From the NCBI RefSeq assembly GCF_016086655.4, contig NC_052136.2, forward strand, positions 10,106,001-10,170,000: 64,000 nucleotides of DNA. The letters run 5' to 3'. The notes under the pieces were generated by a model. It ran no database searches. It was not told the DNA's origin and saw nothing but the letters and a program-made list of their open reading frames with translations. Shown one piece after another: positions 24,151-36,019 of the stretch (the first letter of the stretch is position 1; each line of letters begins with the position of its first letter). Source of the DNA: Lepeophtheirus salmonis (lineage: Eukaryota > Arthropoda > Copepoda > Siphonostomatoida > Caligidae). Position numbers and translations under genes: made by a program.

Positions 24151-24889
24151 ATATTGTATTTACATATATTTATATAAAACTCCACAATGCATACTAAGCC
24201 CCTCTTCCCTGGTGAGATTATAATTACTGATGACCTTTTTTAAAGGTCATTCATAAACTTTTATTGTTATTATTCCCACTCTTTTATTTAAATATTATAA
24301 GATTCAGCTGATTATTTATACATAATTACAAACATATTATATTATGTTTCTGCCTACATTTGGCATTTGTACAAACGTTCTACCTACTTACTCTTGGCTC
24401 ATGACTTTGATTATATCAGTTATCACTTTAATTACTCCTATGATTTGATTTGCTAATGATCTGAATTAAGTTTATGAGTTACCTACATAGATATGTGACT
24501 TTTCTATTGTAGTCTTTTCTCTTTGTAAAGTGCATTGATTATTAAGTTATAACAATAGCAAAATCAAGGCCCTCGTGTCTTTGACTATGAACTAGGCCAG
24601 AGTTGAAAATAAAATCTGTACAATGCGAGAACCTTCTATTTTACTACCTAAAAGTACTTGAAGATGGAATTTTCCTTAACTTCCCTTCTTAATACTAGCA
24701 GTGACCATGACTAACAAATTTGGCTCCTTAAGTTATATATTTTTTAGAAGCTCTTTCCACATTGCAGGAAATTCAAGTAGATGATCCTCGATTTATTTTG
24801 AATTGGTAATCTGAAGGATAAATTTTCTTTTCTTTAGTAGTTGTCATTATTACTTAATTCTTGAGGTAATATTCATCCTTTCTTAAATA
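24151..24889. other. Spacer, no gene seen
   Basis: AT-rich and unassigned. Confidence 0.35.
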
Positions 24890-25135
24890 GATTACTTAAT
24901 CTTCCAAGCCTGATTGAATGTTCGAGTGTGCTCATAAAAGACGGAGAGGAACCTAGAGTATTTTTACACAGTTATAATTGTAAGTCCTTGATGGGGAACA
25001 GAGTAGAGTGGGGGATTGGCATTAGAGGAATTCTTGTCGATGGCCTTGTTTATTTCCTTCTCCCCATCATTTCATGCCACGGCTGACCTCCTCCAAAACG
25101 TTCTTCCAATTTTTAGGTTGATAATGTTTATTTTT
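24890..25135 (-). repeat. Dispersed repeat family R, copy 4
   Basis: The reverse complement gives 'ggggagaaggaaataaac', 'cgacaagaattcctctaatg', 'ccactctactctgt', 'aaggacttacaattataact' and 'cttttatgagcacac', matching the tail half of the family. A decayed head (gaagaacgttttggaggag) lies upstream. It faces copy 5, about 500 bp away. Confidence 0.65.
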
Positions 25136-25649
25136 GTTTTGTTCTCTTTTTAACCAAGATTTGAATCACTTAATATGCTTAACCTGAACCAGTTAATAAT
25201 TTTCATAGAAATGGAAATATTTTTATGATTAGAGAAAGGAATCATTTTCCGCAGAAAACGTTACATGTTTTTCTTAGTGATGCACTTCAACTAAAAAATC
25301 TAAAACAATAAATTAAAAGATGTTGTATATTTTCCCACACTGGATCTCTAAGGGTTAAAACGACTTCTGCTGGTGATTCATATTCTCAACTTATCACTAT
25401 TCTACAATCCATGTATGCATAATGAACAAAAAAAAATTACCCCCCTCCTCACACAAACACTAAAACCTAATAATATAAAAAATAAATAAATCTTGGATTA
25501 AGGATGTTAAATTTAAGTTGTTGAAATAAAATTAAACTAGAGCTCCTCAAATAAATATTTTTCTAAAGCTTAATCAAAGAAAAACTGTTTGATTACATAA
25601 AATAGTCATAATCTCAATGACGGATTTTGAAGTTGAGTCGCAAAAATAT

Positions 25650-26000
25650 GACATGATGGTATTTAAAAAAAAAACTGAATATTAACGTGGTAACCCTGAC
25701 AATTAGAAAATATTTGATTGAAAGAAGCTAAATTTCATCAAATTAGCTGTGTGCAGCTACGAGGGGGGCGAGGAAGTAAATGAACATAAATTCCCCTCCG
25801 TATATACTAAAAACCAGGAAAATAATTACTCCGAAGTAGATCCTCAACTCTATTTTGAGTCCAATGGGGGCTTACACATGTAACTCCCCAACAAATCAAA
25901 AGTGTTACTAACCAACTTTTGTAAGTAATGCAGTATTGACTACTTTATAACTCAGAGTTATCTCTTCAAGAACTCTTCAGGTTGCACCTACAAAAGTATT
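25650..26000 (+). repeat. Dispersed repeat family R, copy 5
   Basis: A nearly complete copy: a poly-A-like start, 'ctgaatattaacgtggtaac', 'cctgacaatta', 'gaaagaagctaa', a middle segment with 'ggaagtaaatgaacataaat' and 'ctccgtatatactaaa', then 'aataattactccgaagtaga', 'tcaactctattttgagtcc', 'aactccccaacaaatcaaa' and 'gtgttacta'. It is the best single copy for judging the whole unit. No open frame. Confidence 0.65.
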
Positions 26001-27860
26001 GCACTCGTTTTATGTTATATTTTTACAGCTCTATTCTCAAGTTGACCATTATGCGATAGTATCTTTTCATTACGTGTCTGGCTCCAGTCTGAGCTTTAAA
26101 AAAATACTGAAGTCGCTCTAGGGTCAGTGTACATGCCACTATTTCTTATTGTTGGTATCCGCAGCATTTGCCTATACTGTTTGTATAGGCTGACATAATA
26201 AGTTCAAAAAAATTATGTTTATTTTTTTGTGAGCTGTTGATTTCTGGTGCATTCCATAAGAAGTGCACATATACTGAGGACATCGGCATCGCCGATTTTG
26301 TTAATTTTTGATCAGGGGGTTTATCTCAACAAAAAATATCTAAAAATTTTATGTTTATGCGAGCACGAGAGCCCATCTGGGAGTCTCTCAAACTTTGGCC
26401 CTTCTCCTCGAACTTCAATGGGACATCACTGATTTCAAAAAAATGTTTGCTTCAAAATGCTTTAATATACTGTTTATTAAAAATATCATTGGTGCCAAAA
26501 ATGCAATGAAAACATTTTTCAAAAAATTTATAAATAGCACCCCAGTCAAGCCGCAGGTTTGATAATGCCAATTTTTTGTTAGAGCTTTTACCTATTCATA
26601 GCCTATAAGTCCGCAAAAAGTTAAAGTGGAATCTCAATGGAATCTTTTTCCTTTACATCGGATCATAAAATAAAGCGTTGTAAATGTGTGAGAGTAAACT
26701 ACAAACACTTTTTGGATAGTATTGCGCTTTAACGGTTCAGTCGTTAATGTTCGTGCGTCGAGTATGGAGATCTCAAAATAAGAAATTTGCCATATTTTAC
26801 ATTTTTACTAACTGAAAGGGAAAATGCGTTTAAAGCGACCAAGAATGATTTTTTGGAGCAATTATTAAAATTCAAACTCAAATAAGAACCTCAACACAAA
26901 CTGATAGTTGTCGTTTTATTTTTAAGCATTTAACTAGACAATTACTTCTACAACAAAAAAACCCATAAAATTTAGTTGTAAATTTATCCCCAGGGGCGTC
27001 TGCAAGATATTATTTTGGAGGAGGCTAAAAAATGTCACTATCTATTTTCGTGTTTAAATTTTCGCTTTCAGGTTCAGAGGTTACCTACAAAATTTATTCG
27101 TTTTGGGGAGGGCTCATGTCTTTCCATATATCCTCGATCCCCCTATGGGATTACGAGTGATGTTTATTGTAAAATGCGAATTTTTCTTTATTTCTTGAAC
27201 TTGAACTTTTTACTTTTTTGTTAGAGTTTGAATCAAATCCTACTTTATGAGTATGAAAAAAATTAGAGTTGGATCAATAAGATGTCATCTGGACTTAGGC
27301 CTATAACTTAAAAATGTCGTATTACCCCTAGTTTTACATTTCTTAATTATAATGATAATTTGATAATATTTAATAACTTTTTGAAACTTTCATTCGTTTA
27401 AGAATTATCTGGAGTTGTTAACAGATTATCAAATTTTAAATCCTAGTACGAGTTTTAATGCAAACTAAATAAAAATTATCATATAACTAAATAATCGGAT
27501 AATGGAAATAGTTCTACATCAAAAATGTGCATAAATTTATGTTGTTAGTATGTTACATTATTACGAGGGTTGTTATTAGCAAAATGCAAATTCATTCATA
27601 TAGCCTTTTTTGTTAATCTATACATTCCAGACATAGATTCTAGGCTAAAAACACTTTATCATAAAAATGAATACCTTCAAACACCTTTAACAATTTTTAG
27701 CTTTATCATCTTTTGATTTTCTAATTCAACAAAACAAAGGTTCTCAGTATTTTCATCACTATAACTTTTTTTATATTTTTAACATCCAATTTACTATAAA
27801 CACTAAATATATAAAGTAGATATTTCTGATCTTTTCATTTTATCTGTCTTTGCTATGTAT
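26001..27860. other. Unassigned, with a transposon-like terminus near 27.0 kb
   Basis: Short open frames at 26247-26432 and 27015-27224 have no family features. At 26992-27190, 'caggggcgtctgcaagata' begins a block that continues with 'ggggagggctcatg' and 'gatccccctatgggattac'. Many invertebrate transposons begin with CAGGGGCG in this style, but no matching opposite end was seen here. Confidence 0.35.
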
Positions 27861-27868
27861 ATTATGTC

Positions 27869-28126
27869 TCATTTTTCAACTACAGCATCACATAGTATCC
27901 AGTCAAAATCTTCAAGAGATTGGTTGATCGGTACTATAACGTAATCGGACTTGCTAGAATTTTCAATTTGGTGTATCATACCGACTGCTGAGCAAGACAA
28001 GCAGATTTTGTTACAAACACGCAACCACTCATAGTCTATGATGTCCCTATTGCTGGAGTTTTCAATTTGATATATCATACCGACTGCTCTGTAAGAAAGA
28101 TAGATTTTGACAAAACACACAACCAC
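27869..28126 (-). CDS. Unrecognised 85-residue frame with 33-codon duplication
   Basis: This minus frame holds two in-frame copies of a unit of 33 residues. Residues 15-27 are 'AVGMIYQIENSSN' and residues 48-60 are 'AVGMIHQIENSSK', each preceded by a Cys/Leu-rich segment. At the DNA level the copies repeat at a 98-99 bp period (ttcaatttg at 27962 and 28061). The remaining C-terminus, 'VIVPINQSLEDFDWILCDAV', is unique. Upstream on the same strand other frames stay partly open to about 28350. I do not recognise the protein; it could be an exon of a host gene or a transposon remnant. No splice sites were established. Confidence 0.25.
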   Translation of the reverse strand: MVVCFVKIYLSYRAVGMIYQIENSSNRDIIDYEWLRVCNKICLSCSAVGMIHQIENSSKSDYVIVPINQSLEDFDWILCDAVVEK

Positions 28127-28149
28127 TCATACACTATGATGTCAATATT

Positions 28150-29037
28150 AAAAAGCGTGGTGGAAGTCCAACATCAGTTGTACAAGCGTTATGATATAAC
28201 CTTGTATTGCTATTAGCCTTGACATAGGTATAGTCCAGATCTAGTCCAATGTGATTACCAACTGTTCTTCTCTATATCCAATAATTTTGTAATTGAAAAG
28301 TTCAGTCTCTTTGCAAGATACTGAAAATCGACTGACCTAGTTTATTGCTAGTAGAAGCCAAGATTTTTTTATGGCAGGGTAATAATTAAATGACTTTCTT
28401 AAACAGTTATTAATAAGGAAAACATGGTTGTAGGAAGATTGGTCGAAGGACAATGTGCCGTACGTACATTTTGTTGAAGGACCATTTAGGACATTTTGAC
28501 TGAAAAATGATATGAAATAATTTTTTTTCCCATATTTTAATTTAATTTAAAATTATAGTATGATAAATATCTGTTTATCTATATATACGATTTTGTAAAA
28601 TAGGGTTTGTGTTTGCGTCCTTTATAGGTACCCACACTGACAAATTGATTTTTAGCTGATATATCTGTCATTTTCCTTATAATTTTTCAATTTTTTTTCA
28701 TCAAATGTAAATTTAAAAAAAAAAATACCAAAATATGTTGTATTGTGGACATAAAAATATAGATCGACTTTATCACAATATTGTATTTTCAATTTCTGAA
28801 ACATTTTATGGAATCATTTTTACAATATTTGCAAAAATGAACCAGTTATTGAGGTTTTTTTTTCTCAATAATCTTTCGTATTTTTTAAATTTTTTCATCA
28901 AAGGTCAGTTTACAGTTTTATGAAGAATTCCCACAAAACTATGCATTTTCTACATAAAATTTTTTAACCCAAGCAGCAAAATGTATAATTTTATTTTTTT
29001 GAACAGCAAAATGTATTTTTTAATTTTTTTATTTTTT
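28150..29037. other. AT-rich spacer
   Basis: No gene recognised. Very T-rich between 28500 and 29040. Confidence 0.35.
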
Positions 29038-29103
29038 GAACATTTTATTATATTTTTTTGAACATTTTATTATATTTTTTTGAACATTTTATTATATTTT
29101 TTT
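29038..29103. repeat. Tandem repeat, 3 x 22 bp
   Basis: Three identical copies of 'gaacattttattatattttt' plus two T, with starts at 29038, 29060 and 29082. A looser partial copy precedes them (gaacagcaaaatgtat at 29001). Their exact identity suggests recent slippage. Confidence 0.9.
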
Positions 29104-29104
29104 G

Positions 29105-30228
29105 TTATCTTTCCAAAAGTGAACGAGTGATTAAGGCTTTATTTTTCGAGGAAAAAATATTGGTAGTTTTTTGTTTCTCCTTATACGGCCAATAAATGTT
29201 CATTTGTTCTTCATTTTTTTGCAATTTCCTTCGAAAATTTCGATTTGGTATTCAAAATAAATAATATAGATTTTTTTTTATGAATATATGTTAGTATGTA
29301 ATTTGAAGTTTAGAACATATTTTTTATTATATTACATATGTATATTATAATGATCGCCCGCGCCGGAGGTTCAAAACATTAAGTAGAAATAATATTGGCC
29401 TTTGTTAATGTGATTACTCGCTCCCTCCTTGCCCCGAGAAACGCCGGATAATCCTTTCTTAGTATGCTATACAAGTCCTAAAGTTAAATTAATCTGTGTC
29501 ATTTGTATAAAAATATTTTTTTTAAATTATATTCATTAATGACCATTATATAAATCCCACACAAAAGAATGTTCGAATGTAGTTCGAATCAGTACCTCTG
29601 TTTTACATACAAAAAATAAAGAAACCCAACAGCGGTTCGAATGTATGTAAGGAGTGCTATTTGTTTCTCCATGATCGATTAATTATCATTCGACACGATG
29701 GATTAAATATATTGGAAAATATTCAGAGATTAACTTACATACTTCCAATAGATCTCAAACCAAGTTATGAGAACCATAACAAGTGACTCATAAGCTCCTT
29801 CTACAAATTTTTTAGTGAAACTTTTTAGTATGATAAAATGACATTTAATATCAAACTTAATTCTTCATTATTGCCTTAAGTACTATTTTTCATAAAAAAA
29901 GGAACCTTACAATTCCATATATTCATTTAATCTAGTATATTATTTAGAAAGTGAATCCGGCTCCAACTTCATTTATTTGTAAAACTAATATTAATGCAAA
30001 TTCCTGAGTCAGTATTTTATTCCCACAATTAATTTTTATATTTGAATAAATATATATATATGGAGTTGATTTTTTTTTCTTTGTTGAAGGAAGGCGCAGT
30101 GATGACACTTGCTAAAATGAAATCGAATCAAATGGTGTTATAAGTAGTGAAAAACCCCAAAAGGGTAACAAAAAAATCTATAACGTGAGTAAGTTTTATT
30201 ATTTAAAAAAAATAAGAATAGAGGATTC
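29105..30228. other. AT-rich spacer before the LINE
   Basis: No gene seen. It includes a small GC-rich island (gatcgcccgcgccggagg at 29351-29368 and cgagaaacgccgg at about 29436-29448), unlike its surroundings and unassigned. Confidence 0.4.
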
Positions 30229-31561
30229 ATGATCACAAAACGGATCTTAAAGGTATCCCAAAAGTCAAAACGGATCATAGATACTTCTCACACATTCAAG
30301 AAAAAAAATCAGGATTGGAATATCAGACAAACCAATACAAGGATGGGGGAAGGAGCTGAGCGTTTGAGTAAAGCAATTTTTCTTTTTGAATTTAGAGATG
30401 GAAAAAAAGAAAAAGAAGAGTATATGATATTAGCATTAATATGAATATTATAGCTCAAATTCTTATTGAAGTGGAGCTATAATAGCTGATGAAATGATCT
30501 CTAAAGTTTGAAACTATGGGGAAGTTGCAATCGAGATCAATCATGTTCAGGAAACTATTGAAAGGTTAGATACCATAGGAAAGTATTTCAAAATTAAATG
30601 TTATGGGAAAGATAAAAAGGAAAGAGAAGTATAAGCCGGATTTAAAGACTACGAGCTAATTGAAGCAGCAACAGGTCTAAAAAAGAAAACTTTTGTCATT
30701 CCTAATATTGCAGAAACAACAAAGCCTGAGAAGTCAAGCCGGTGATTGGTTTTCTAGGTAGTGATGTTGAAACTTTTTAACAAACTCCTAAACCAGTAGA
30801 ATATGAGGGGAATTCGCCAAAAAAATATTTCAGAAACCTGTCAGGTCTATGAATATAGAGGTAAAAGTTAAAACAACTATTGCTACAACGCAGTTTTATC
30901 CTATTGGAAGTAAATTGGTTAAGATTGAAGGAAGTCTCATGGACAAACAGTGTTCTTACTGTGCAGAAGTTGGCTACAAATTCAATGACTGCATGACAAG
31001 AAAGAAAGGGTCTCCGAAAATTTATCCTCAACAATACCTTGGAAAAACTGAAGTCGTTATGCAAGATTAGTAAAGAGAGGGGGCAATTTTCGTATAGCAG
31101 TGGTTGTTTGACTTTTTAGAGGAGGAAAAAGATGAAGTAAACGAGGAAGTTCTTCTCCAGGAGAGGAACAAAGGTGAGGAATGTATGGTCATTGTTGAAA
31201 AATTGAGGGAAAACAAAACGGCAGTGGATGATAATGATTTTATAACGTGCCCTTCAGGTAGAGGAGCTGGTCATGAAGTTGGGGAACAGGATCCAAATTT
31301 CTCTAAGGATACGTTGCAAGGTGTGAGTGAATGTTAAGGTTATTATATAGAAGAGAAGATAAGAAAAATCTCGTAGGTTTGGGTCAGGATCTGAAATTAG
31401 ATGAAAATGATAAGGTTCAAAGTTCTACCTCAGATGAAATTACTGAATATGCAGACAGTGAAAGTTGCGTAGGCACGGCTAGCAGCGGAAAGGGACTGAG
31501 GGATGATTGGCAAATGGTTTTGAGAAAACCGAATGTACACAAAAAGCCTCAAAAAATATGA
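30229..31561 (+). pseudogene. LINE ORF1 (gag-like) remnant
   Basis: Frames open in succession at 30229-30444, 30849-31070, 31104-31337 and 31331-31561, with stops between them. Shifted frames add 'NYGEVAIEINHVQETIERL' and 'IGKYFKIKCYGKDKKE' around 30515-30615. A retroviral-type knuckle sits at 30951-30992 as 'CSYCAEVGYKFNDC', with the usual His replaced by Tyr (C-x2-C-x4-Y-x4-C). The C-terminal third is acidic and low in hydrophobic residues (DFLEEEKDEVNEEV). RNA-binding chaperone is the family role; here it is dead. Confidence 0.65.
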
Positions 31562-31722
31562 TAGTACATATATGAACTAGTTTTGGGAATTCCTGAAGAG
31601 GAGGAAACGAAAAGACTGAGGGGAAGCCAATAATTTAATTAGTTTTATTGTTTTTTTTTATTTGATTTATTGCACTTATATTACATTACATTAATATCCA
31701 CGGGATGCAACACACAAATTAT

Positions 31723-33480
31723 ATGGACATAAAATTAACATTACGTACATTCTCTCAGAATGTAAGACCTCTTAAAAACTTTGAAAGACGACACAAATAT
31801 ATTGGGTATTTTAGAAACAAATTTGAGATTATACTTTGTATACAGGTTCAGAAGAATTTGCAACGATACTTGTTGATTTCGAGAAAGCTTTTGACTCTGT
31901 AAGCCATAAATTTATTGTAAACCAATTATACAATGCTACTTTACCTCCAAATTACATTTGAAAAATGTCAACAATTCTTAGGTTATCTTATTCAATACTC
32001 CATCGGCATGGCAATAAGAAAAAAATAAAAATAAAATAGAGGATGCAAGCAGAGTGGCCCATTATCGCCTTCATTGTTCATTATAGCCATTAATCTGCCA
32101 TTTGAAAAAGTGATTTCTGCTTTACGAGAACTAGAAAGGCTGTTAGTAAAAATTCCGAAAGGAATCTGGATGAAAGGTCAACTTATCAAAGACAAAATTA
32201 CTTACTTACATTTATGGAAAATGAACTTATCAAGGAATTTCCTTCGTATTCCTACTTTGGCTCTGCATCCCTCTTGGGTATTATAGTTTCAAGCCATAGT
32301 GAGGAAGAAGCATTACCCGAAAACGGGGATAAAACGAAAAGCATAATTACCAAAGCAGTTGATGGGTTAGTCATGTTTAGGATAAACTTCTTCATAAAAT
32401 ATACATATGGAACCAAAAAATTCTAACAAAAATTGTGCATCTTTTGTAATACTCCCCTTTCAGAGAAAGCCTTTGCAACATAATCCCTACAAAGAGAGAG
32501 CAGTTTCTATGGGAAGGACAAGGGAAGTATATTTCCGAATCGAGAATGATTGCTTCAACCTCAAAGTGGGGTTTAAGACTTGTCAACCAGGTTTTTTTAT
32601 AACTTTGAACATTAGCTGGCTCAAAAGAATCCGTACAAGTCAAAAATTATGGACGATATTAATTACTATAAGTCAAAGTACAAAGATCCCTAAGGAAGCA
32701 ATTTCAAGGGAAACATATTTAAAGGGCCTTTGGAACTTCTTCAAGTGACGAACAAGCTTAGTTTGTACTGGAAAAGAATGTCTCAAGGGTGGTCAAAAAA
32801 CTTTGTACAAGTTAGCAAGATTCTTTGGCCAAGAAGAATCCCTGAACTATAACCCAAGACTGGATATAAAGAATGCATACGAATCACTCCACAATATTAA
32901 TACCGCTGGAGAACTCTGTCTGTGGAATGAACAATGAGTTGGCCTTCCAAACTTTATAACTCACAGGAAAGACTACTTCACTTTTTGTCTTCAAGTACAA
33001 AGGAACTAGGCGTTTTGGACTACCAACTCCCTTTTTTATAGGTCTGGAGACAGCAAAAAAATAAAAGAATAGGAACGGAACTACAAGGTTGGGGGAGAAA
33101 CCAAAGCAGAAAATCCAGAAACCAAACGGTTGAACAGACTAGATATCCCAAGGGTTGACTTCGATACAAAAATACTATTTAAAAATCTATTTTACTTCAT
33201 CAAAGCAAAAATGAATACAGAGTCGCGACCTCGTCAATTTAAACGAATAAGTCAAATAACAACGATGAGAGTAGGAACTGCACATTCTTTAGCGAGAAAA
33301 TAGAAACGTCAGCACATATTTTCTATGAGTGTAACAGGGTGAATCCTTTGGTAAGGTTGTGTAAAGTAAAATTAAAAGAAAAACTACAAGTCTCGACATC
33401 AGAAACTGATTGGGTAGTGGTCACCGATCCGAATCGTCCCAGGGATTTTAAGGTGAAGACCATCATATTATAATATGCAA
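31723..33480 (+). pseudogene. LINE ORF2 (endonuclease / reverse transcriptase) remnant
   Basis: 31723-31845 reads 'LTLRTFSQNVRPLKNFERR', then 'NKFEIILCIQ', the first strand of an APE endonuclease (usually LxxLSxNVRGLxxxxKR...DIICLQET). Instead of the rest of the nuclease, reverse-transcriptase motif A follows directly as 'ILVDFEKAFDSVSHKF' (31865-31915), so roughly 1 kb has been lost. 32041-32100 gives 'GCKQSGPLSPSLFIIAINLP' (motif B region). The YADD box is missing through a second deletion. The C-terminus has 'NCTFFSEKIETSAHIFYEC' (33280-33336), the Cys/His cluster typical of such LINEs. Several frameshifts. Confidence 0.75.
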
Positions 33481-33600
33481 ATTATAATATATTCTTGCAG
33501 ATGTTACAAAAAAACCATACCAACAGATTTGGAAGGTGTAATAGAGAAATAACTCGACGTTTTCGCTAATTTTTCCGACAATGGTCGTTAATTTGGACTT

Positions 33601-36015
33601 TTGGGTACTAATATGGAAGAAAAAAAAACAACAAACAGTGATTTTTATTGTCGTTTTATTTGTTATTGTTTTTTCATTAACTCATATCAGTTATGTGTAA
33701 GAAGTGTGTTATATTCAGTTAGAATGTTTGTTTGTTATTGTTTATAATTACAGATAAAGGTACGACTATTGGTCTTTTAAAATATATATATATATATAAT
33801 AAATGACTAAAGAAAATTTTGCAACACTTCATGTAATTTGGTTAAGTTGTGGTAGGGAGTGGGAAGGTTTGGGGTGTTTGAGTAAATATTTGAAATCCAT
33901 TGGAATTTGTGTACTTCTGTGTTGTGTTTATACAATGATCATTACTGAATATAGTTATTTAAATCTTTTTCTACAAAATCTCACTAACTAATTTACCTAT
34001 ATGACATACGAGTATATACAATATGAACAATACCTATTTACATGGAGGAGACAAGGTGCGTAAACGATTAAGCAATATACTCCACCTGACCAAAGGGGTA
34101 CGTTTAAAGAAATCCAGTTGCATTAGATTTTTAGTAATATATTTTATACTTTATGGACTTGTCTAGGAGCATGAGAACTTGGATTTATATCGGATTCGAT
34201 AATGTCTTAGCTTAGAGCATCATGATATAGACTCATCTCGGACTTGGAAAATGATGACTTGGAGTCAAAAATGCATGTGCTATGGGCATCTTATGATCTT
34301 TGTGGGACTGTGGTGACAAGAGTGAAATATTACCTCCATTGGAAGAGGTGAATAGATATTTCATTTTTATATGTATATTAAGTAAATAAGGAGACAATTT
34401 CGTCTCAGAGAAGTTATAAGAGACATTTCAGTAAGTTTTTGTGGTTTGAAATTGATGATATAGCTATATTGTGAAGTGATATAATTATATCTGTGAAGTT
34501 AAGAACCTTCCTGAGTCGTAGTACTCGAGTCGTTTTAGGATAAACTTGGACTGTGAGTATCAGTAATCTGACTCTACTCAGATAAGATAACAAGACGACG
34601 CAGAGGCATTGTAACTTAGAGTAGTCTTGGAATATTTAAACCAACTTTAACTTGGAAAAGACGAACTCGACTACAGCACAGGATATTATATTCGAATGAA
34701 GGAGTGTTCTGTTGAAAGTGTTTTTGGATTTATGTGTATTCATTAAAAAAACCATCACTATCGCCTCCATATCCATTATCGCCATTATAGTTCCGTCACT
34801 ACTATTTAAAATTGAACTTAAATATGAATTGCGTATGTCATTATGTATAATAACATTTTTCGACCCAATCTTATTAATGGTCCTAAGGCAAAATAGTCCT
34901 TCAACAAATGTTTCTTTGGTAAAAAAATTTTAAGTTTTTGTGCAATTGTCCGCTCACAAGAAACATAGCCTTTTATTTTCCACAAATATAATTAATTTAT
35001 ATTTGCTATGTGAACATAATATGAATGCAATAAAATCAAATTATAAAAGTTTGTTTTTTTAGTGAGGAAGATTCATTTTGCTAATGAAACATGATTTGGC
35101 ATTTTCTAAACATTGTAAATTGCACATTTAAAGAGATGGGAGAAAGAGAAATGAAAAAAGAGAGAAGCTGCCAATGTCTAGTGAAAAGCGAGTAGAAGCG
35201 TAAAGTATATATGTATACAAAATATACATATATTTTGTATACAACTAACACCACTACCAATTATTAAATTTTAAAATGTTATGATGATTTTATTTTATTT
35301 TTTATTCAGGCATTTTTTGAAGAAATTAATGTCCTTTTCATATAAACTACCAAGAGAATACTTATATAAAAATAATTCATCCTATGTGTGAGTCTTTCTT
35401 TTGAATGAACTCTTTGCTAAGTAATGTGCTGATTATTGTTATGTATTTATATTAACCATTATTTCACTCTGTCGCTTTGTATTAAGTTATTTTATTATAA
35501 TAACAACATAAAATAGAAGAATGGAGGCTAAGGATCCATTTTTTGAATGGTTATCTTTACAAATCATTACGGATATTATCTAAAGAAAATAAGAATTTCA
35601 TTAATGTAAAAAGACTCTTAGATGTTATTTGAATATTATGATTTCGAATTGTATTTAGTAGGTGGAGCTTTTAAATCATTATCCTAGAAAAATAAGACTT
35701 TTCCGGGGAAAAGGATGATAACATCTTTTCTAAACTATAAGAAAACAAATCTTTTCACCATAAAAACTTACATACATGTCCTAATTTTAATCCTGAATTA
35801 TATAATGAATAGATGGAGCCTTGGCCTATAGTTAATACCAAGGATAATATTTCAAAGCAAGATATATTGAAAATATTGTCATTTCAATGATGACAATCCA
35901 AGGCAAGCTTTTGACTCTTCCTCAAAAATAAAAACTCGTTGATACCTCGAGTTTGATACAAAAAAAGCTTCAACTTTATTCGGCGGTGTATATGAACCTA
36001 ATAAATATATGTAGA
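33601..36015. other. Spacer with scattered low-order repeats
   Basis: A (TA)n tract lies at 33782-33800. The region 34150-34680 is enriched in degenerate gacttgg / ctcggac motifs without a fixed period. A 30-bp palindrome sits at 35213-35242. No coding sequence recognised; the 73-codon frame at 34712 is Ile-rich and featureless. Confidence 0.4.
35213..35242. repeat. 30-bp palindrome
   Basis: 'gtatacaaaatata', 'ca', 'tatattttgtatac': a perfect 14-bp inverted repeat around two bases, flanked by more alternating TA. It could extrude a cruciform; no element could be tied to it. Confidence 0.85.
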
Positions 36016-36019
36016 GTTG

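Larger units (their letters stand above)
30229..33600 (+). mobile_element. Internally deleted LINE (non-LTR retrotransposon)
   Basis: The order of parts is that of a two-ORF, APE-endonuclease LINE: a gag-like ORF1 with zinc knuckle, then ORF2 with endonuclease start, reverse transcriptase pieces and a C-terminal Cys/His cluster. Both ORFs are interrupted many times. About 3.4 kb remains, against a typical 5-6 kb. The tail beyond 33500 is AT-rich, and the 3' limit, perhaps near the (TA)n at 33782-33800, is uncertain. Purine-rich coding composition sets it apart from its flanks. Confidence 0.75.

Noticed and set aside
29038..29103. Possible CRISPR-like array
   Set aside because: Three contiguous 22-bp units with no spacers, in a eukaryotic AT-rich context; a plain tandem repeat.
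29580..29645. Possible tRNA B box (gttcgaatc and ggttcgaat)
   Set aside because: No A box at the right distance and no cloverleaf could be drawn; the motif occurs in a short AT-rich repeat.
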